Shown here one piece after another: positions 20,730 to 33,730 of a stretch of 64,000 bases of DNA; positions within the stretch are counted from its first letter, which is position 1; each line of letters opens with the position of its first letter. The stretch comes from Apostichopus japonicus (taxonomy: Eukaryota > Echinodermata > Holothuroidea > Aspidochirotida > Stichopodidae). The notes under the pieces are model-generated. The model ran no database searches. It saw nothing but the letters and a program-made list of their open reading frames with translations, and was not told the origin of the DNA. Where the stretch lies: assembly GCF_037975245.1 (NCBI RefSeq), contig NC_092561.1, positions 17,181,001 to 17,245,000 on the forward strand. Reading direction: 5' to 3'. The position numbers were made by a program, and so were the translations under genes.

Positions 20730-23505
20730 TGTTAACATATACATCCATAGATTGACCTCACATACAATATGGCGTTGGACTGAAGTAGTGGAAGCGCCAA
20801 GCTTTTTGTCTGTGTGACAAGTGTCGACTACCAATGGAAAATCCTCGATTTTTTTTAAAAACGAGTAAATTCTTTACAAATACCGCGCAACTGTGGAACC
20901 TCACTTTTAAGTTTGAGTAACTATGCCTTCAGCATTTCTGTATCAAATAGAGATCTGTACCAGACACTATTAATAAAACTATATGCCATGAATCCAAAAG
21001 ATAGATTTTTAAATATAAAAGTTGTGATTAAGGGGAAACGTCGTTAATAGGTATAGGCCTAGTCCATGACCTTATACTTCGATATGGTTATTACAAGAAA
21101 GTGGAACTATGGATGTTGCGTCCTATGTCTCACAGCTCATTTTCTCTGTTTATAACTGTATTAAAGGTTATATACTGTACAATATAGTGAGTAACTCACT
21201 TTAACAACTGTAACACACAGTATTGTCTGAGAGCAACGCAGTGTTGTGACTTAACCTCCGTACTGCACAGTGCAACTCAAATCAGAACTATAGATACTGT
21301 AATTATATACACTACCGTACTTACTGTGGTGCGGTATTTATACCACGCATTAAACCTTATATTAACCCGGTGCTGTGGTCGACTAGATAAAGGGTGGGTC
21401 TTCTCATCCAAGAGCAATCTATGGTTTCCCCATCTGAAATGACTTTTCTAAATTGAATAGATTCCAAATTTCAGTTATAATGTTGAATTGGAAGCTTCCC
21501 CCCCCCCCCCCCCTCGACGTATAAGTTGTAATCCATATGAAATTTCTTGTCGCTTATGCGTCGTAAAAATAGCTGCTAATTATATTATTATCATTTATTA
21601 TTATAATAATTTGAAGTGCTTATAGGTACATCGTGTTTGTCTTTTGTCTAATTTCAACCGTTTCATATTAGAGAAGTATCATAGTTCCTATGCTCATATG
21701 ACGTAATGCTAGATAACCCCACGTAAAAATGGCCGATCGTGACAATAAAATATTTAAAAAAATGGCGAATGTCAATACATTTTAAGAACCTTTTGATGCT
21801 AGGTAGCGATCCACATAATATTGATCCCTGATATGGTAGGAACTGAACGTATGCTGATCCTTACCCCACCACTCTCACACCCATTTTCGACCATCCTGTA
21901 CCATATGAAAATGGAAACAACTCAGCCCCATTCAATCACCATGCTTGTATCACGCATCGGATGTATGATAATTAGTCTGTGACCAATGTGATTATGCATT
22001 GTGTAAATGTTCACTTTATACATTTACTTGTAACCGCATGTCAGGAGCGTTAAGATTGGCTGGACGTATTGTGTTATTCCTTCGCCTCCCACGTGTGAGA
22101 TGTAAAACTTTCTGCTCTTATCAAAGAAGTTGGGATCTCCGTTTGTCAATAGCCTCTTGATTCTCGTAACTATTGAATCAATTTTACTGATCGAATAAAT
22201 AAGACAAATAAATGTACGGCTTCTGAACTGAGTTTGTGTTGTTTATTTAGTTTCCTAATTGATACGATAGGATCGATACTTACGAAGTCATACCGACAAG
22301 TCTTACCTAAGAACACAGTAACTATGTTTACTTTACGATAGAGAGTACGAACGAACTTTGACCCTTCGTAGGGAGGCAGGAAGCTGTGGCACGCGTGGAG
22401 GAGTCTATTTGGGCTCGCTATGGGCGCTGGTCAGAGTTTGAGGCACAACGACATGGTATATAGGTACCAGTTGTTTGTGTAAAAAAAAAAACTAGCTGAA
22501 GTTAGGTAATTGTTTGTGTTAGCAAGACTCTTCGCATCCTTTGTCGCATCCAATTCCCCGCTTTAGGTTCAATAGCATGCATACCTAGTAAATAACTTGA
22601 GGCCCGTTCTGTTCAGTCGAAACTCTTCTTCGTGATGAAGGAATGAACTCCATCTGTGGATTTTAAAGATGATTGTCTTCAATTGATACTTCTTTTGCAT
22701 TTAAAATGCTAGTCATCGTTATTTCTGTAATAGTGGACGAACGCATTTTGAAAGAAAGAGGTCTTTGCTTTGTCTTTTCAACATGGCCGCGCAGGCTGCG
22801 TCAGAGAATGAATAACTTACATCCATACATTATAATGGAAAGTATGAATAATCATATATACAGTGTTGTCAGTCATTGTGAGTTAATAGTTTAAGAATAG
22901 ACGAATAATTCATCAATTCGTAAATCATATATACGTCTTTTTTTCATGATTTTGACAATTTCGTCGGTACGTATTGAATTCTGAGTCCATTTGAGTTCTC
23001 ATTAACGTGTTGAGATAACAGACCACGCGTCTCAATTGGTATTACGTTAGCTCGATACAGACGTGTGACGAAACGCGGCAAGGTCAGTACACTCGGATGT
23101 TGTGTAATTTTAAGATATTTTAAAAATAACTTGTAATTAGATCATTATTAGAGTTATCTCTGACCGGTAAATCCTTTTATTTCACAAGCACTTTACATGG
23201 AAACTATAATGTTGCTTAATATTTGTTTTTGTTTTTCAATTCTCTTCATTTATGAAAATAAAATACACTTCTCAGAGCTGCAAAGTATATCCCTGCCTTC
23301 AGTGTTATGTTTGAGATATTTCTGGTGTGTTTTCTCATCCACATACGTCATAGATAACTTGCGAACAATTAAAGCGGAACATAATCAGTTCTTAGAATTC
23401 CCATTTCTCATTTCATTTCGCTTCAGTGGTGAAAGAAGATATGAAATATATCTAACGTGCTTATTAATACCAATTAGTAATTTCATTGTTTTGTATGATT
23501 AATAC
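20730..23505. other. Unique intergenic region between gene A and duplication copy 2
   Basis: No exon, RNA gene or complete mobile element could be supported. It contains a poly-C tract near 21499-21513 and AT-rich microsatellite-like sequence near 21580-21610. It has no counterpart in copy 2 inside the window. Confidence 0.5.
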
Positions 23506-23595
23506 TTTAACACTGTAATGATATCTTCCACATGGAATTACATTTTGTTTAGCTGGTAGGGGAACTGTTTCAAGAGAAGCATCTTTGTTATATAC

Positions 23596-24619
23596 TGTAG
23601 CGCCCCCAACGGGGTTATAACTTGCCGAGCGGCCGTGGGTTCGATAGGGCCGCTGTCGGCCACCCTATGTCAGGATGAATGTGGGGCAACTACAAGTTGA
23701 GACACACTGAACCAATAAACACACGAACAAATAAATGGCTTTTTAAGCTTCTAATACATTTAATACAAAAAAAACCTTTGCCTTCTCCACTTGGGCAGGT
23801 GTCTATAAAAACCAAATTAAATAATACAGGAGGTCAACGCAGTGACCTCCAAAAATAAGGTAGTAAGGTGATAAATTAGGACCAATATTTAATTAATTAC
23901 ATACAAATCCACATAAATTCCGGCTTATAATTTACATAAAGGATAACTATACGTACCTGTGAAGTCCGTGGCCAAACGTATAATTTCGAGTCCTAAATCT
24001 ACAATACGTAGGCGTTGCCTCGGGGAAAATTCAACCCGAATTAAGGTCACCCCCCGCGCCACAAATATAAGAATTACCCCGCAGGGTGCGGCGATAATAT
24101 CGACCGTGCTCCCAACCTTTTAGTAAATTTAGATGTAATAATTTAAAGGGATTCTGACAAACGGGGAAATACGCCTACAATATTATAAGAAATAGGACTC
24201 GGACTTGCCTAAACTATAAAAGAACATTTAACTTACTTAACGAACTGACCAACGGACCTCACTAGGCAGCAGCAAACACCAAAAAATGGAACACACTCTT
24301 AGAACCCAAAATGGCAAGTGCCCTAACTTAACACAAAAACTGAAACGAAACATTGGAACTTCGCGTGGCTCGAACATTCCACAGAGCTACGGAGGGACCA
24401 GACTTTTGTCACGAGAGCTGGACAGCTGAAAGGGAGACGGAAACAAAAGGTATAAATTAGCATATGAAACTACAACAATTCACTTTACATATAAAAAGAT
24501 ATTAGATAAAACAGACCCCCAGAGAACAATAAAACAATACACACAAACAGGACAACTACTCCAGCAGTAATGCCACCTATGTACGGAGGCGTTTACGTGA
24601 CGCTCCCCTGGGCGTCACA
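23596..24619 (-). repeat. Gypsy 3' LTR
   Basis: 1024 bases. On the plus strand it runs TGTAGCGCCCCC to GGGCGTCACA, giving TG...CA ends in either orientation. The sequence matches the other LTR throughout as far as can be read. Confidence 0.95.
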
Positions 24620-24632
24620 CCACCCCCACCCT
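24620..24632 (-). promoter_or_regulatory. Gypsy polypurine tract
   Basis: On the minus strand AGGGTGGGGGTGG immediately precedes the 3' LTR, the place where the plus-strand DNA primer is made. Confidence 0.8.
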
Positions 24633-24866
24633 AATGATTAGGACTCGCCCTCGAGTCTACAACAGGAAATTACAATGGTTAGGTAGTTCCCAATGAAATG
24701 CCCAAACATACAACACTCGTGCCGTCCCAACCAAATGTATGTAATATGCCAAACACCCGCAGAACAATGAACCTGCGCACAATCCACAGTTCTGCATCCA
24801 AACCGGTTACTAACGATTAACAAGCAATTACATTTCCTTTAAATATTAGTATGGTGATCAGTCACG

Positions 24867-27800
24867 CTAATATTGGACATAATCACTTAACCACACCGGA
24901 GGTCGACGTCTTCGTCCTGTAGGTCCTATATTACCTAGCGAGGCCGCCTCCTCACAATCATTATCATAATGTTGATCGCTCCTAGCCTCTACTTCGCTCG
25001 ATATATCTCTGTCACAACTTTCCCCTTCAGCCCTATCCCCAGTAGTCGCATATGAAGTATTTTCTTCGTGAAACATCTCCCGCAGCCCGGAACTCGTGCA
25101 TAATGCGTCCGGCTCAAGATACCGCTTCAGTCTGTCGATGTGAACTACTTTCCGCCTCCCTGTAATGGAGTTTTTTACCCGGTACAAAGAGTCTGATAAT
25201 GTATTAACAACCACGTGAGGACCATCCCATCTCAGCTGTAGTTTTGGAGATCTCCCTTTGGTCTTATAGTTAATTGCCATCCATACCTTATCACCAATCT
25301 TCAGTGGAGTTGTCTTTGAACAAATGTGTGCATCATAGTTCTTTTTCTGCCGAGCTTGTGACAGTGTGGTTCTTTCTCGAACAACCCGATATGCTTTGTT
25401 GCAGCGGTCCTTGAAATTAGCCACATACTCTGGAACGTTCGTGTCTGGGTTCGATTCTGCTTCTGGGGATCCAATCATAAGTTCGATGGGTAGTGTTGTT
25501 TCCCGTCCCAGCATCAGGAAGTTGGGCGTAAATCTTGTGGTTTCCTGCAAACTTGAACGATAAGCCATTAATAATATGGGGATATGCACATCCCAGTCTC
25601 TTTGATTCTCATGCACATATACGCTTATCATCTGTTCCAACGTCCTGTTGAATCTCTCTACTAACCCATCAGACTGAGGTCGATATGCAGTCGTTCTAGT
25701 TTTATGAATTCCTAGACATTTACATAATTCACCAAATAATTCAGATTCAAAATTTGAACCTTGGTCAGAATGTATGATCTGTGGTACCCCAAATCTAGCA
25801 ATGAAATTAGTAACCAATTCTGAGGCAACAGTTTTGGCCTCTTGATTAGGAATGGGATAAGCCTCCGTCCACTTAGTAAAGTAGTCGGCAACTACTAATA
25901 TATACTTGTTGCCGTTGTAAGTCTCAGGTAAAGGACCTAGAACATCAATCGCTACACGTTGCATCGGCTCTCCCGCCTTCACTATTTCCATAGGGGCTTT
26001 ACTACGAGGAGTAGGGGGTTTCCGACGGGAACATAACTCACATCTACGACACCAGTCCTCGATGTCCCTTCTCATAGAATACCAATAACACCTTGCTCGT
26101 ACTTTGGCCCTAGTTTTGTTTTGACCCAAATGACCACCAGTGGGGGAATTATGTAGCTCGTAAAGTATATCACTTCTCAAATTCTGGGGCACCACCAATA
26201 AGTAACTATTCTGCTCACCAGAGTCTGAAACCCATAACCTGTAGAGTACCCCTTCCCTAACATGGAATAAATTCCACTGATACCAATAGGCTTTTACTTC
26301 CCTACTCATCCCGCTAACCTTCTCCCATCCAGGCCGGGGAACACCAGCTTCCTTCCAGCGCAAAATGACCCCAATATCCTGGTCATCGCTCTGATACTGT
26401 CGCAGTTGGGCCTTACTACAACATCCCACCCAATTACTATCGGCAGTTACGAGATTACACCTAAGGGGACCATTACCAACTACCTCTGTGGTAACCTCGT
26501 TCTTCCAAGTAGGTGAACTAAATTCCACTCTAGATAATGCATCGGCATTACCATGTACTCTACCAGGTCTCGTCTCTATCTCAAAATCATAAGTATTTAA
26601 TACTTCGATCCACCTGGCCACTTGACCCTGAGGGGACTTGAAGTTATAGAGCCATCTCAAAGACCCATGGTCTGTCCTAAGGTGAAACTTGTTACCATAA
26701 AGATAGGGACGAAAGTATTTTACAAACGTAACAACCGCAAGGAGCTCTTTCCTAGTTACATCATACTTCGTTTCGCTGTTACTCAATGTCCTACTAGCAT
26801 ATGCTACAGGGTGCTCCTCGCCATTAATCTTTTGCGAGAGAACAGCTCCCACCGCCCGGTCACTGGCATCAGTGTCTAGTATGAACATATAATCAAAATT
26901 TGGATAAGCCAAAATGGGGGCAGATACCAATTTAGACTTCAGGAGCTGAAACCGTTCCTCACAATGATCAGTCCAAACAAATTTCTCTCCTTTTCGGGTA
27001 AGTGCGTGAAGGGGATTTGCTATCTCTGCAAAATGACCCACAAATTTCCTATAATAGGAACACAGACCAAGGAAACCCCGTAGTTGCTTGATATTGGTCG
27101 GAGTAGGCCAATTGGCCACCACCCCAACTTTTTCTGGGTCCGCTTCTACCCCCTGGTTAGATACCACAAATCCCAAATAATTCACCTTCCTCCTAATCAA
27201 CTCACACTTAGATGGCTTCAGCCTCAGTCCAGCCTCCCGTAGCCTTGTCATAACCTCATTAAGTCTACTCATATGCTCCTCTAAGGTCCTAGCATAAATA
27301 ATAATATCATCAATGTAAATTAAGCAAGTTCTCCAATGTAACCCTCGTAAGACCTGCTCCATCAATCTTTGAAATGTCCCCGGGGCATTGCATAACCCAA
27401 ATGGCATGACATTAAATTCATACAGACCGGTTCCCATAGAAAATGCGGTTTTCACTTTGTCCACATTCTCCATCTCTACCTGCCAGTACCCACTTCTTAG
27501 ATCTAGGGTCGAGAACCACTGAGATCCAGAGAGAGCATCCAAACTGTCATCTATTCTAGGTAAGGGAAATGCATCTTTGTTAGTGACATTATTAAGTTTA
27601 CGATAATCAATACAAAATCGTATCGACCCATCTTTCTTTTTCACCAGAACAACCGGGGAAGCCCATGCACTGTTAGAGGGACTTATTACCCCCTCCTCCA
27701 ACATCTTGTCTACTTCAGCCTGAGCTTGAACTCTTTGATGGAAGGGCATTCGCCGAGGAGCCTGACGAATTGGGCGGGCATCACCCGTTGCTATACCATG

Positions 27801-29723
27801 CTTAACGATACCTGTTCTGCCGAGGGGTTCGCCCTTACATGAGAAAACATCCCTATTTGCCTCCAAAAACTTCCAAAGGACTGTTTTATCCTTATCATCC
27901 AACTGTTCCCCACTACGACTGTACAATTCTTCTAAATCTGGAGGGAGACCACCAGATGTATTAACAGATGAAGTCTCTCCCCCCATTACCTCATTGACCT
28001 CTGTGACCATCGCCACAACAGTACCTTTGGTAATCGTAAGAGGACTGCTGGTGAGATTAAGAATCCTTAAGGGTACTACATCCTTAGAGGTATCTACCAA
28101 AACCCGACCAATTAGGACATTGGGCCTTTCAGCAAAGCTCTGAGCCATCTCCACTATACCATTTCCATTCAACTTATGAATCAGCCCTTTTGCAACAATG
28201 TTCCCTTCTACCACTATTTCTCTTTCTGCCGGGATGGTGATTGAATCAGCCAAAGATACCCCTAGAGTAAGACTCGGAATGTTCACATTCAATGGCACCG
28301 AACAATGACCAGTACCCACATACAAAGTAGGATTATCACCCATTTGTAATTGACAAGAATTCAGATTTAAAAAATCCATACCCAACAAACCAGTGGTAGC
28401 AATATCAGCAATAACGACAGGCATCTTAGTTACTAAACTACCCACCTTTAAATTCAATTGACATTCACCTTTAACCTGTAGGGGCGCTCCATCTACCCCC
28501 GTCATAATGGAATCTACTACTCTGAGCGAACAATTAGGTCCTTCCAACCCAAGTTGTTTCCATACATGTTCACTCAAAATGGTGAAGTCGGAGCCGGTGT
28601 CTAACAAGAAAGGAACACTGGTATCATTTAACAATACATCTACATATAACCTCTTTCTCTCACTCTTTCCAATTTGTCGGATCTCTTTACCATCAGCTGA
28701 GAGGCGATCCTCCTGCTCAACTGTGTTTAGTTTCCCATGCTTTTTGTGTGGATAATTTCTGCTAATGTGCCCCCACTGTCTACAATACCAGCACTGATAC
28801 GGTTCTGGGAGTCTAGGACCCGGAACAAATGCCGTACCTGTAGGAGCAGGTGGGCCACCCGCAGGAACATGGGCAGGACTAGACCAGGTTTCCAAAAATT
28901 TTGTCATTCGTTCACTGAGTTCCTGCAACCGGCCCATCTGCGACTCTATTTTACTAATTCTAAGGGCAAAATCCTCCTGTCCCTTGGTATCTACTGTAAA
29001 CACTGCATTCTTTTGCCTAATTACACCCTCTGCACGATCTATAGCCTCAATTTCTAAGGCTAGATTGAGTGCTTCTGGCAAGGTTTTAGGAGCTCCCCTT
29101 CGAACAGCAATTCTAATATCACGATCACGAAGGGCAGAAATGAAATAATCCATTGCTAGCTCATCTTGAGCATGACGATTAACATTAGGGTAAGCATCTA
29201 TAACATCCCTACGTATTGACGAGCAGAGTGATGTCAACGACTCCCCCTCTGCAGCCACCCTGTTTTTCAAAGTTGCCTTCCTTACACTAATTAATGCATC
29301 TGGTTCAAAATGCTGATTAAAGGATCTTACTATTACATCGAAGTCTCGTTTATCTGAAAGCGACAAATCAACATAGACCTCGTGTGCCTGCCCCTTCAGC
29401 CTAGCTCCCAAAAACCTCGCCTTCTCCCCATTACTCCAGCCATTAATATCTGCACACGACAAAAAATGCTGCAAATAATCTTTCCATTTACCCTGCCCAT
29501 CAAATACATCTGGCAGAATAATTGGTTTCCGAAAAGCAGAAGCTACCCTCTCTGAACTAGGAACATTACCACCAACGGCCGATTTCGCCACCCGTTCCTT
29601 TTCAAGATCTGACTTATATATATCAAATAAATGTCTCCTTACCTCTACTTCACGCTCCATCTGCTCGATTTCAGCCGCCAGCTCCGTGAACTCAAGAATA
29701 TCGTCCGTTCCTCCAGTAGCCAT
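24867..29723 (-). CDS. Gypsy gag-pol polyprotein (1618 aa, single frame)
   Basis: One uninterrupted frame. Gag occupies about 1-300 with a coiled-coil-like start. The zinc knuckle at 311-324 is CWYCRQWGHISRNY, in which the last Cys of CCHC is Tyr (one transition). The aspartic protease has DTGS at 375-378. The reverse transcriptase has MPFGLCNAP near 773 and YIDD at 803-806. RNase H has DTDAS near 950 and TDHGS at 1017-1021. Integrase has zinc ligands H1191, H1198, C1228, C1231 and catalytic D1260, D1320, E1356, followed by a GPY/F-like module near 1500-1535. Gag and pol are fused without a stop or frameshift. All catalytic residues are present; only the zinc knuckle looks damaged. Confidence 0.95.
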   Translation of the reverse strand: MATGGTDDILEFTELAAEIEQMEREVEVRRHLFDIYKSDLEKERVAKSAVGGNVPSSERVASAFRKPIILPDVFDGQGKWKDYLQHFLSCADINGWSNGEKARFLGARLKGQAHEVYVDLSLSDKRDFDVIVRSFNQHFEPDALISVRKATLKNRVAAEGESLTSLCSSIRRDVIDAYPNVNRHAQDELAMDYFISALRDRDIRIAVRRGAPKTLPEALNLALEIEAIDRAEGVIRQKNAVFTVDTKGQEDFALRISKIESQMGRLQELSERMTKFLETWSSPAHVPAGGPPAPTGTAFVPGPRLPEPYQCWYCRQWGHISRNYPHKKHGKLNTVEQEDRLSADGKEIRQIGKSERKRLYVDVLLNDTSVPFLLDTGSDFTILSEHVWKQLGLEGPNCSLRVVDSIMTGVDGAPLQVKGECQLNLKVGSLVTKMPVVIADIATTGLLGMDFLNLNSCQLQMGDNPTLYVGTGHCSVPLNVNIPSLTLGVSLADSITIPAEREIVVEGNIVAKGLIHKLNGNGIVEMAQSFAERPNVLIGRVLVDTSKDVVPLRILNLTSSPLTITKGTVVAMVTEVNEVMGGETSSVNTSGGLPPDLEELYSRSGEQLDDKDKTVLWKFLEANRDVFSCKGEPLGRTGIVKHGIATGDARPIRQAPRRMPFHQRVQAQAEVDKMLEEGVISPSNSAWASPVVLVKKKDGSIRFCIDYRKLNNVTNKDAFPLPRIDDSLDALSGSQWFSTLDLRSGYWQVEMENVDKVKTAFSMGTGLYEFNVMPFGLCNAPGTFQRLMEQVLRGLHWRTCLIYIDDIIIYARTLEEHMSRLNEVMTRLREAGLRLKPSKCELIRRKVNYLGFVVSNQGVEADPEKVGVVANWPTPTNIKQLRGFLGLCSYYRKFVGHFAEIANPLHALTRKGEKFVWTDHCEERFQLLKSKLVSAPILAYPNFDYMFILDTDASDRAVGAVLSQKINGEEHPVAYASRTLSNSETKYDVTRKELLAVVTFVKYFRPYLYGNKFHLRTDHGSLRWLYNFKSPQGQVARWIEVLNTYDFEIETRPGRVHGNADALSRVEFSSPTWKNEVTTEVVGNGPLRCNLVTADSNWVGCCSKAQLRQYQSDDQDIGVILRWKEAGVPRPGWEKVSGMSREVKAYWYQWNLFHVREGVLYRLWVSDSGEQNSYLLVVPQNLRSDILYELHNSPTGGHLGQNKTRAKVRARCYWYSMRRDIEDWCRRCELCSRRKPPTPRSKAPMEIVKAGEPMQRVAIDVLGPLPETYNGNKYILVVADYFTKWTEAYPIPNQEAKTVASELVTNFIARFGVPQIIHSDQGSNFESELFGELCKCLGIHKTRTTAYRPQSDGLVERFNRTLEQMISVYVHENQRDWDVHIPILLMAYRSSLQETTRFTPNFLMLGRETTLPIELMIGSPEAESNPDTNVPEYVANFKDRCNKAYRVVRERTTLSQARQKKNYDAHICSKTTPLKIGDKVWMAINYKTKGRSPKLQLRWDGPHVVVNTLSDSLYRVKNSITGRRKVVHIDRLKRYLEPDALCTSSGLREMFHEENTSYATTGDRAEGESCDRDISSEVEARSDQHYDNDCEEAASLGNIGPTGRRRRPPVWLSDYVQY

Positions 29724-29804
29724 GTGGAAAGGTACACTAACAATAACTACTAAAAAGAATTCAGTATTTAATTACTTTGCTCAAAAAGATAATATCAATA
29801 ATAC

Positions 29805-29822
29805 ATCCCACTTCTGACACCA
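29805..29822 (-). promoter_or_regulatory. Gypsy primer binding site (tRNA-Leu type)
   Basis: On the minus strand TGGTGTCAGAAGTGGGAT begins four bases inside the 5' LTR. It differs at one position from the complement of the 3' end of a metazoan tRNA-Leu ending in CCA. Confidence 0.8.
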
Positions 29823-29826
29823 AAAA

Positions 29827-30850
29827 TGTAGCGCCCCCAACGGGGTTATAACTTGCCGAGCGGCCGTGGGTTCGATAGGGCCGCTGTCGGCCACCCTATG
29901 TCAGGATGAATGTGGGGCAACTACAAGTTGAGACACACTGAACCAATAAACACACGAACAAATAAATGGCTTTTTAAGCTTCTAATACATTTAATACAAA
30001 AAAAACCTTTGCCTTCTCCACTTGGGCAGGTGTCTATAAAAACCAAATTAAATAATACAGGAGGTCAACGCAGTGACCTCCAAAAATAAGGTAGTAAGGT
30101 GATAAATTAGGACCAATATTTAATTAATTACATACAAATCCACATAAATTCCGGCTTATAATTTACATAAAGGATAACTATACGTACCTGTGAAGTCCGT
30201 GGCCAAACGTATAATTTCGAGTCCTAAATCTACAATACGTAGGCGTTGCCTCGGGGAAAATTCAACCCGAATTAAGGTCACCCCCCGCGCCACAAATATA
30301 AGAATTACCCCGCAGGGTGCGGCGATAATATCGACCGTGCTCCCAACCTTTTAGTAAATTTAGATGTAATAATTTAAAGGGATTCTGACAAACGGGGAAA
30401 TACGCCTACAATATTATAAGAAATAGGACTCGGACTTGCCTAAACTATAAAAGAACATTTAACTTACTTAACGAACTGACCAACGGACCTCACTAGGCAG
30501 CAGCAAACACCAAAAAATGGAACACACTCTTAGAACCCAAAATGGCAAGTGCCCTAACTTAACACAAAAACTGAAACGAAACATTGGAACTTCGCGTGGC
30601 TCGAACATTCCACAGAGCTACGGAGGGACCAGACTTTTGTCACGAGAGCTGGACAGCTGAAAGGGAGACGGAAACAAAAGGTATAAATTAGCATATGAAA
30701 CTACAACAATTCACTTTACATATAAAAAGATATTAGATAAAACAGACCCCCAGAGAACAATAAAACAATACACACAAACAGGACAACTACTCCAGCAGTA
30801 ATGCCACCTATGTACGGAGGCGTTTACGTGACGCTCCCCTGGGCGTCACA
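29827..30850 (-). repeat. Gypsy 5' LTR
   Basis: 1024 bases, same length and apparently the same sequence as 23596-24619. It carries the promoter for the minus-strand transcript; no TATA position is proposed. Confidence 0.95.
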
Positions 30851-30854
30851 ATAC

Positions 30855-33680
30855 GCCGATGATAATGATGATTGGGTTTCAGGCTCCTTTAAATGATTCG
30901 AAATAATTTGATCGTTTCATGTCCCATCAAATGTTGTCATCTTTGCAATGCACTAACCTTTGACTTGATAGTAACTACCCACTTTACAAACGTACGTCCG
31001 TGGGGTAACTATTTTGCTAGTACGTAATTTTTGTAACAAATTATATTCCGATGATCTTTTCTGAGGCATTCTCAATAACGCGACATTATCTGCAAACAAT
31101 ACAGACGTTACAAGTTAATCAAGTTTTACAACTCCCACCCCCCAAAAAGGAACAATATTAGAGTTAAAATGTATTTGAAAATTCCTGCGTGCTCTTAAAA
31201 CTTGTAACAGGATGAGCGAATGTTATACGTCGAGAACAAGATGTATCTTGAACAAAAAAAGTAGATCTATCATCAACTTTCTGAGCTATTATATTTCAAT
31301 GGACAAGAGCAAAGGGGTTTATGTCTTGAACGGGATTCGAGCCAGTTTCTGACAAAAATGGACATATCACATTGTATGAGTTCGACACATATATGTTGCG
31401 ATACCATCACCGTGTATTTTACTATCACTGGCATATAGTGATTTCGTTTGAATATTAATTATGTGACTAAGTAGAACCCTATCAGTTTTCACAACTCATC
31501 ATAGTACCACAAATACAACAGTGCAGTTGCTATGTTAACATGTTTTGCTTAAAGCATGACTTTTAGACACACTACTCATTTTAAGATGTTGCAGACTGCT
31601 AAAACCCACTGCTATCAGTCCATGTTGTACATCCATAACACTTTTAAGTTTTAAGACATGAACATTTAAACAGCTTCCTCAAATGACTGGACTTTTGAGT
31701 CTAATACACAGAACAATAAGTCAGTTCCTAAGATGCAACACAAAACTTAATAGGAAAAGATAAAATATTTATGGCCACCAATGACATGGTGTTGAATATC
31801 ATCCAAGAGTGTCGTCCTTTCTTAAAATAGCCTGGCGTTGTTGAGTTACTACAATTTATCAATGTTATAATTATTTAATACATTACATACATTATTATTA
31901 ACATTAACATTTCGGCCTGCGCTGGGGAGCCAACATTATCATCAAACACATTCATTGAAAGACAAGGCTGGACCCGTTGCAGTGAAGAGATATTTTTTAC
32001 ATACAGAACACCAGAATGACGCTACTTATAATTTTAATTATATTATTATAATTATAATTATACTTAGATATTTTTATTGCTCTTAATGAACATGGAGTTT
32101 AAGTTAAACTGAGACAAGGGCATGATCAATGTGAGAATAATTCTGGTAATGCTGAACCAAAGAAGTCTTGCATGCTGAGGCCAAATTGCTGAGTCAGACA
32201 TGAATAATCTTTGGGCCTCCAAGCTTGCTCATCTAGACCAATCATATACATTGTCTTGCTTAACCTTGTCCGGTTTAACACCCCAGATTACTTTCTCTGA
32301 ACCTTACAAACACAATAATATGGTGGCTTGAGGAGCACCTGGAAGTTGAAAACAAGTTGACTAAAGCAAACGATGTAAGAAGGCAATTCTTCCTAAAAGG
32401 GGTAAGATATCTAGTCTGTTAGGTGTTAAGTTGGTTTTACAGGGGAGAAAGCTTGGAGTTAAATCGGAAAAGATAGTCCCCTTATTGGTGAGACACAGTG
32501 GCGACATGCCCATTGGGGCCCGGGGGGGGGGGCAAAGGCCCCCCCAATTTTGTCAAAGGTGTCATAAAATTTTGTCATAATTAAAAAAAAAGAGTGTTTT
32601 CGAACAGTGTCAGCAACTGAATTTCTTGTAGGGCCTACGAGAAATAAGGCCTCTGTTGACTGTTTGGTCAATGGTTGTTAATTGTTGATATTCAGTCTAT
32701 CGAAACAGTTAAATAATTACTGGTTGATAACTAATGAACCAAATGTGCCATCAACATTGCCATCGTTGAACAATATTATATATACGTAGTGCCAGAGTAA
32801 GTGCAACCCGTTACCTTTGCCAAAGTCAGTCAATTTTCCATGAAAAAATGGCAAATTTGTTAATTGTTTTCTTAGCCTGTAACAAAGTTCGGAAAGTTAA
32901 GATAAATGTACTGAACAGAGATTATGGGACTCCATGTGAACTTCTTCATAAGTAATGCAATCAGTTCGCTAAAAGGTCCATCAGGATAAATTTTCCTCAT
33001 GATCTGATAGGAAGTTTCGAAAAATATGAAATCATAATAATCATTTCAATACAGTCACAATTTACCTGGAAAATAATCATTTCGTTATTGCACGTTTTAC
33101 CTTAGGTTTCGCTACTTTCGCTTTTTCTGCCCATGTTTTCAAACGGCATAGCTTTTTCTTCACCCAGTCACCACTTCTCACGTCCATGGGCGGCGATCAT
33201 GGATCAGCCAACACAAAATTGTTTCGATTTCTTAAATTTTGGGCGCTTCTGAGAGACGAAGCATTGGTAAACTGAGGAGTAAATGGCGATCACACTCTTC
33301 GAGAATATTTCCCAAAATAAAAAATTGCCGGAAATTTTTATCAATTTTCGGGGTGTTGCTTACTGCCATAAGGCACGGGAAGTGCCGTTTCCTGCAATCT
33401 GGGGGTTTGCCAGACGAAAAATTATCTTGAACGCTGCACGCCAACCTGTGGTGGCGCTCCGCTTAGATAGTCATCACCTGCTCACGGGCCCCCAAAAATT
33501 TATTTTCGCACAACGCCCCTGGGTGAGAGTAACACCTGATGGCTTGATAGAACCATTATTAAAAGATAAATTCGGATTATTTTCTTTTAACGAAGTCGGA
33601 CGTCTTAGCAATGATAGGCACCATAATGAAGAGCAAAGACTTTCTGTAATCGGTCTTCAGCCTTGAAGTAATTAACTACG
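30855..33680. other. Gene-poor upstream block of copy 2
   Basis: Counterpart of about 342-3069. A ~160-base stretch near 31780-31945 (containing TTTCGGCCTGCGCTGGGGAG) replaces a ~60-base stretch of copy 1. From about 31640 on, differences are very rare. No gene is supported. Confidence 0.55.
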
Positions 33681-33730
33681 TAATATTCATCGTCGTAATT
33701 ATTAATTAATAATTACGACAATGAACATTA
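33681..33730. repeat. Perfect palindrome next to the satellite array (copy 2)
   Basis: The 28-base palindrome is at 33692-33719 and is identical to copy 1. Confidence 0.85.

Larger units (their letters stand above)
23596..30850 (-). mobile_element. Ty3/Gypsy LTR retrotransposon, complete
   Basis: 7255 bases with two 1024-base LTRs, a tRNA-Leu-type primer site, a polypurine tract and one long gag-pol frame on the minus strand. A four-base target duplication ATAC flanks it (23592-23595 and 30851-30854), and copy 1 gives the empty site TTATATACGCTGATG near 336. The LTRs look identical by eye, so insertion is recent and followed the segmental duplication. It lies between gene A and gene B. Confidence 0.96.
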
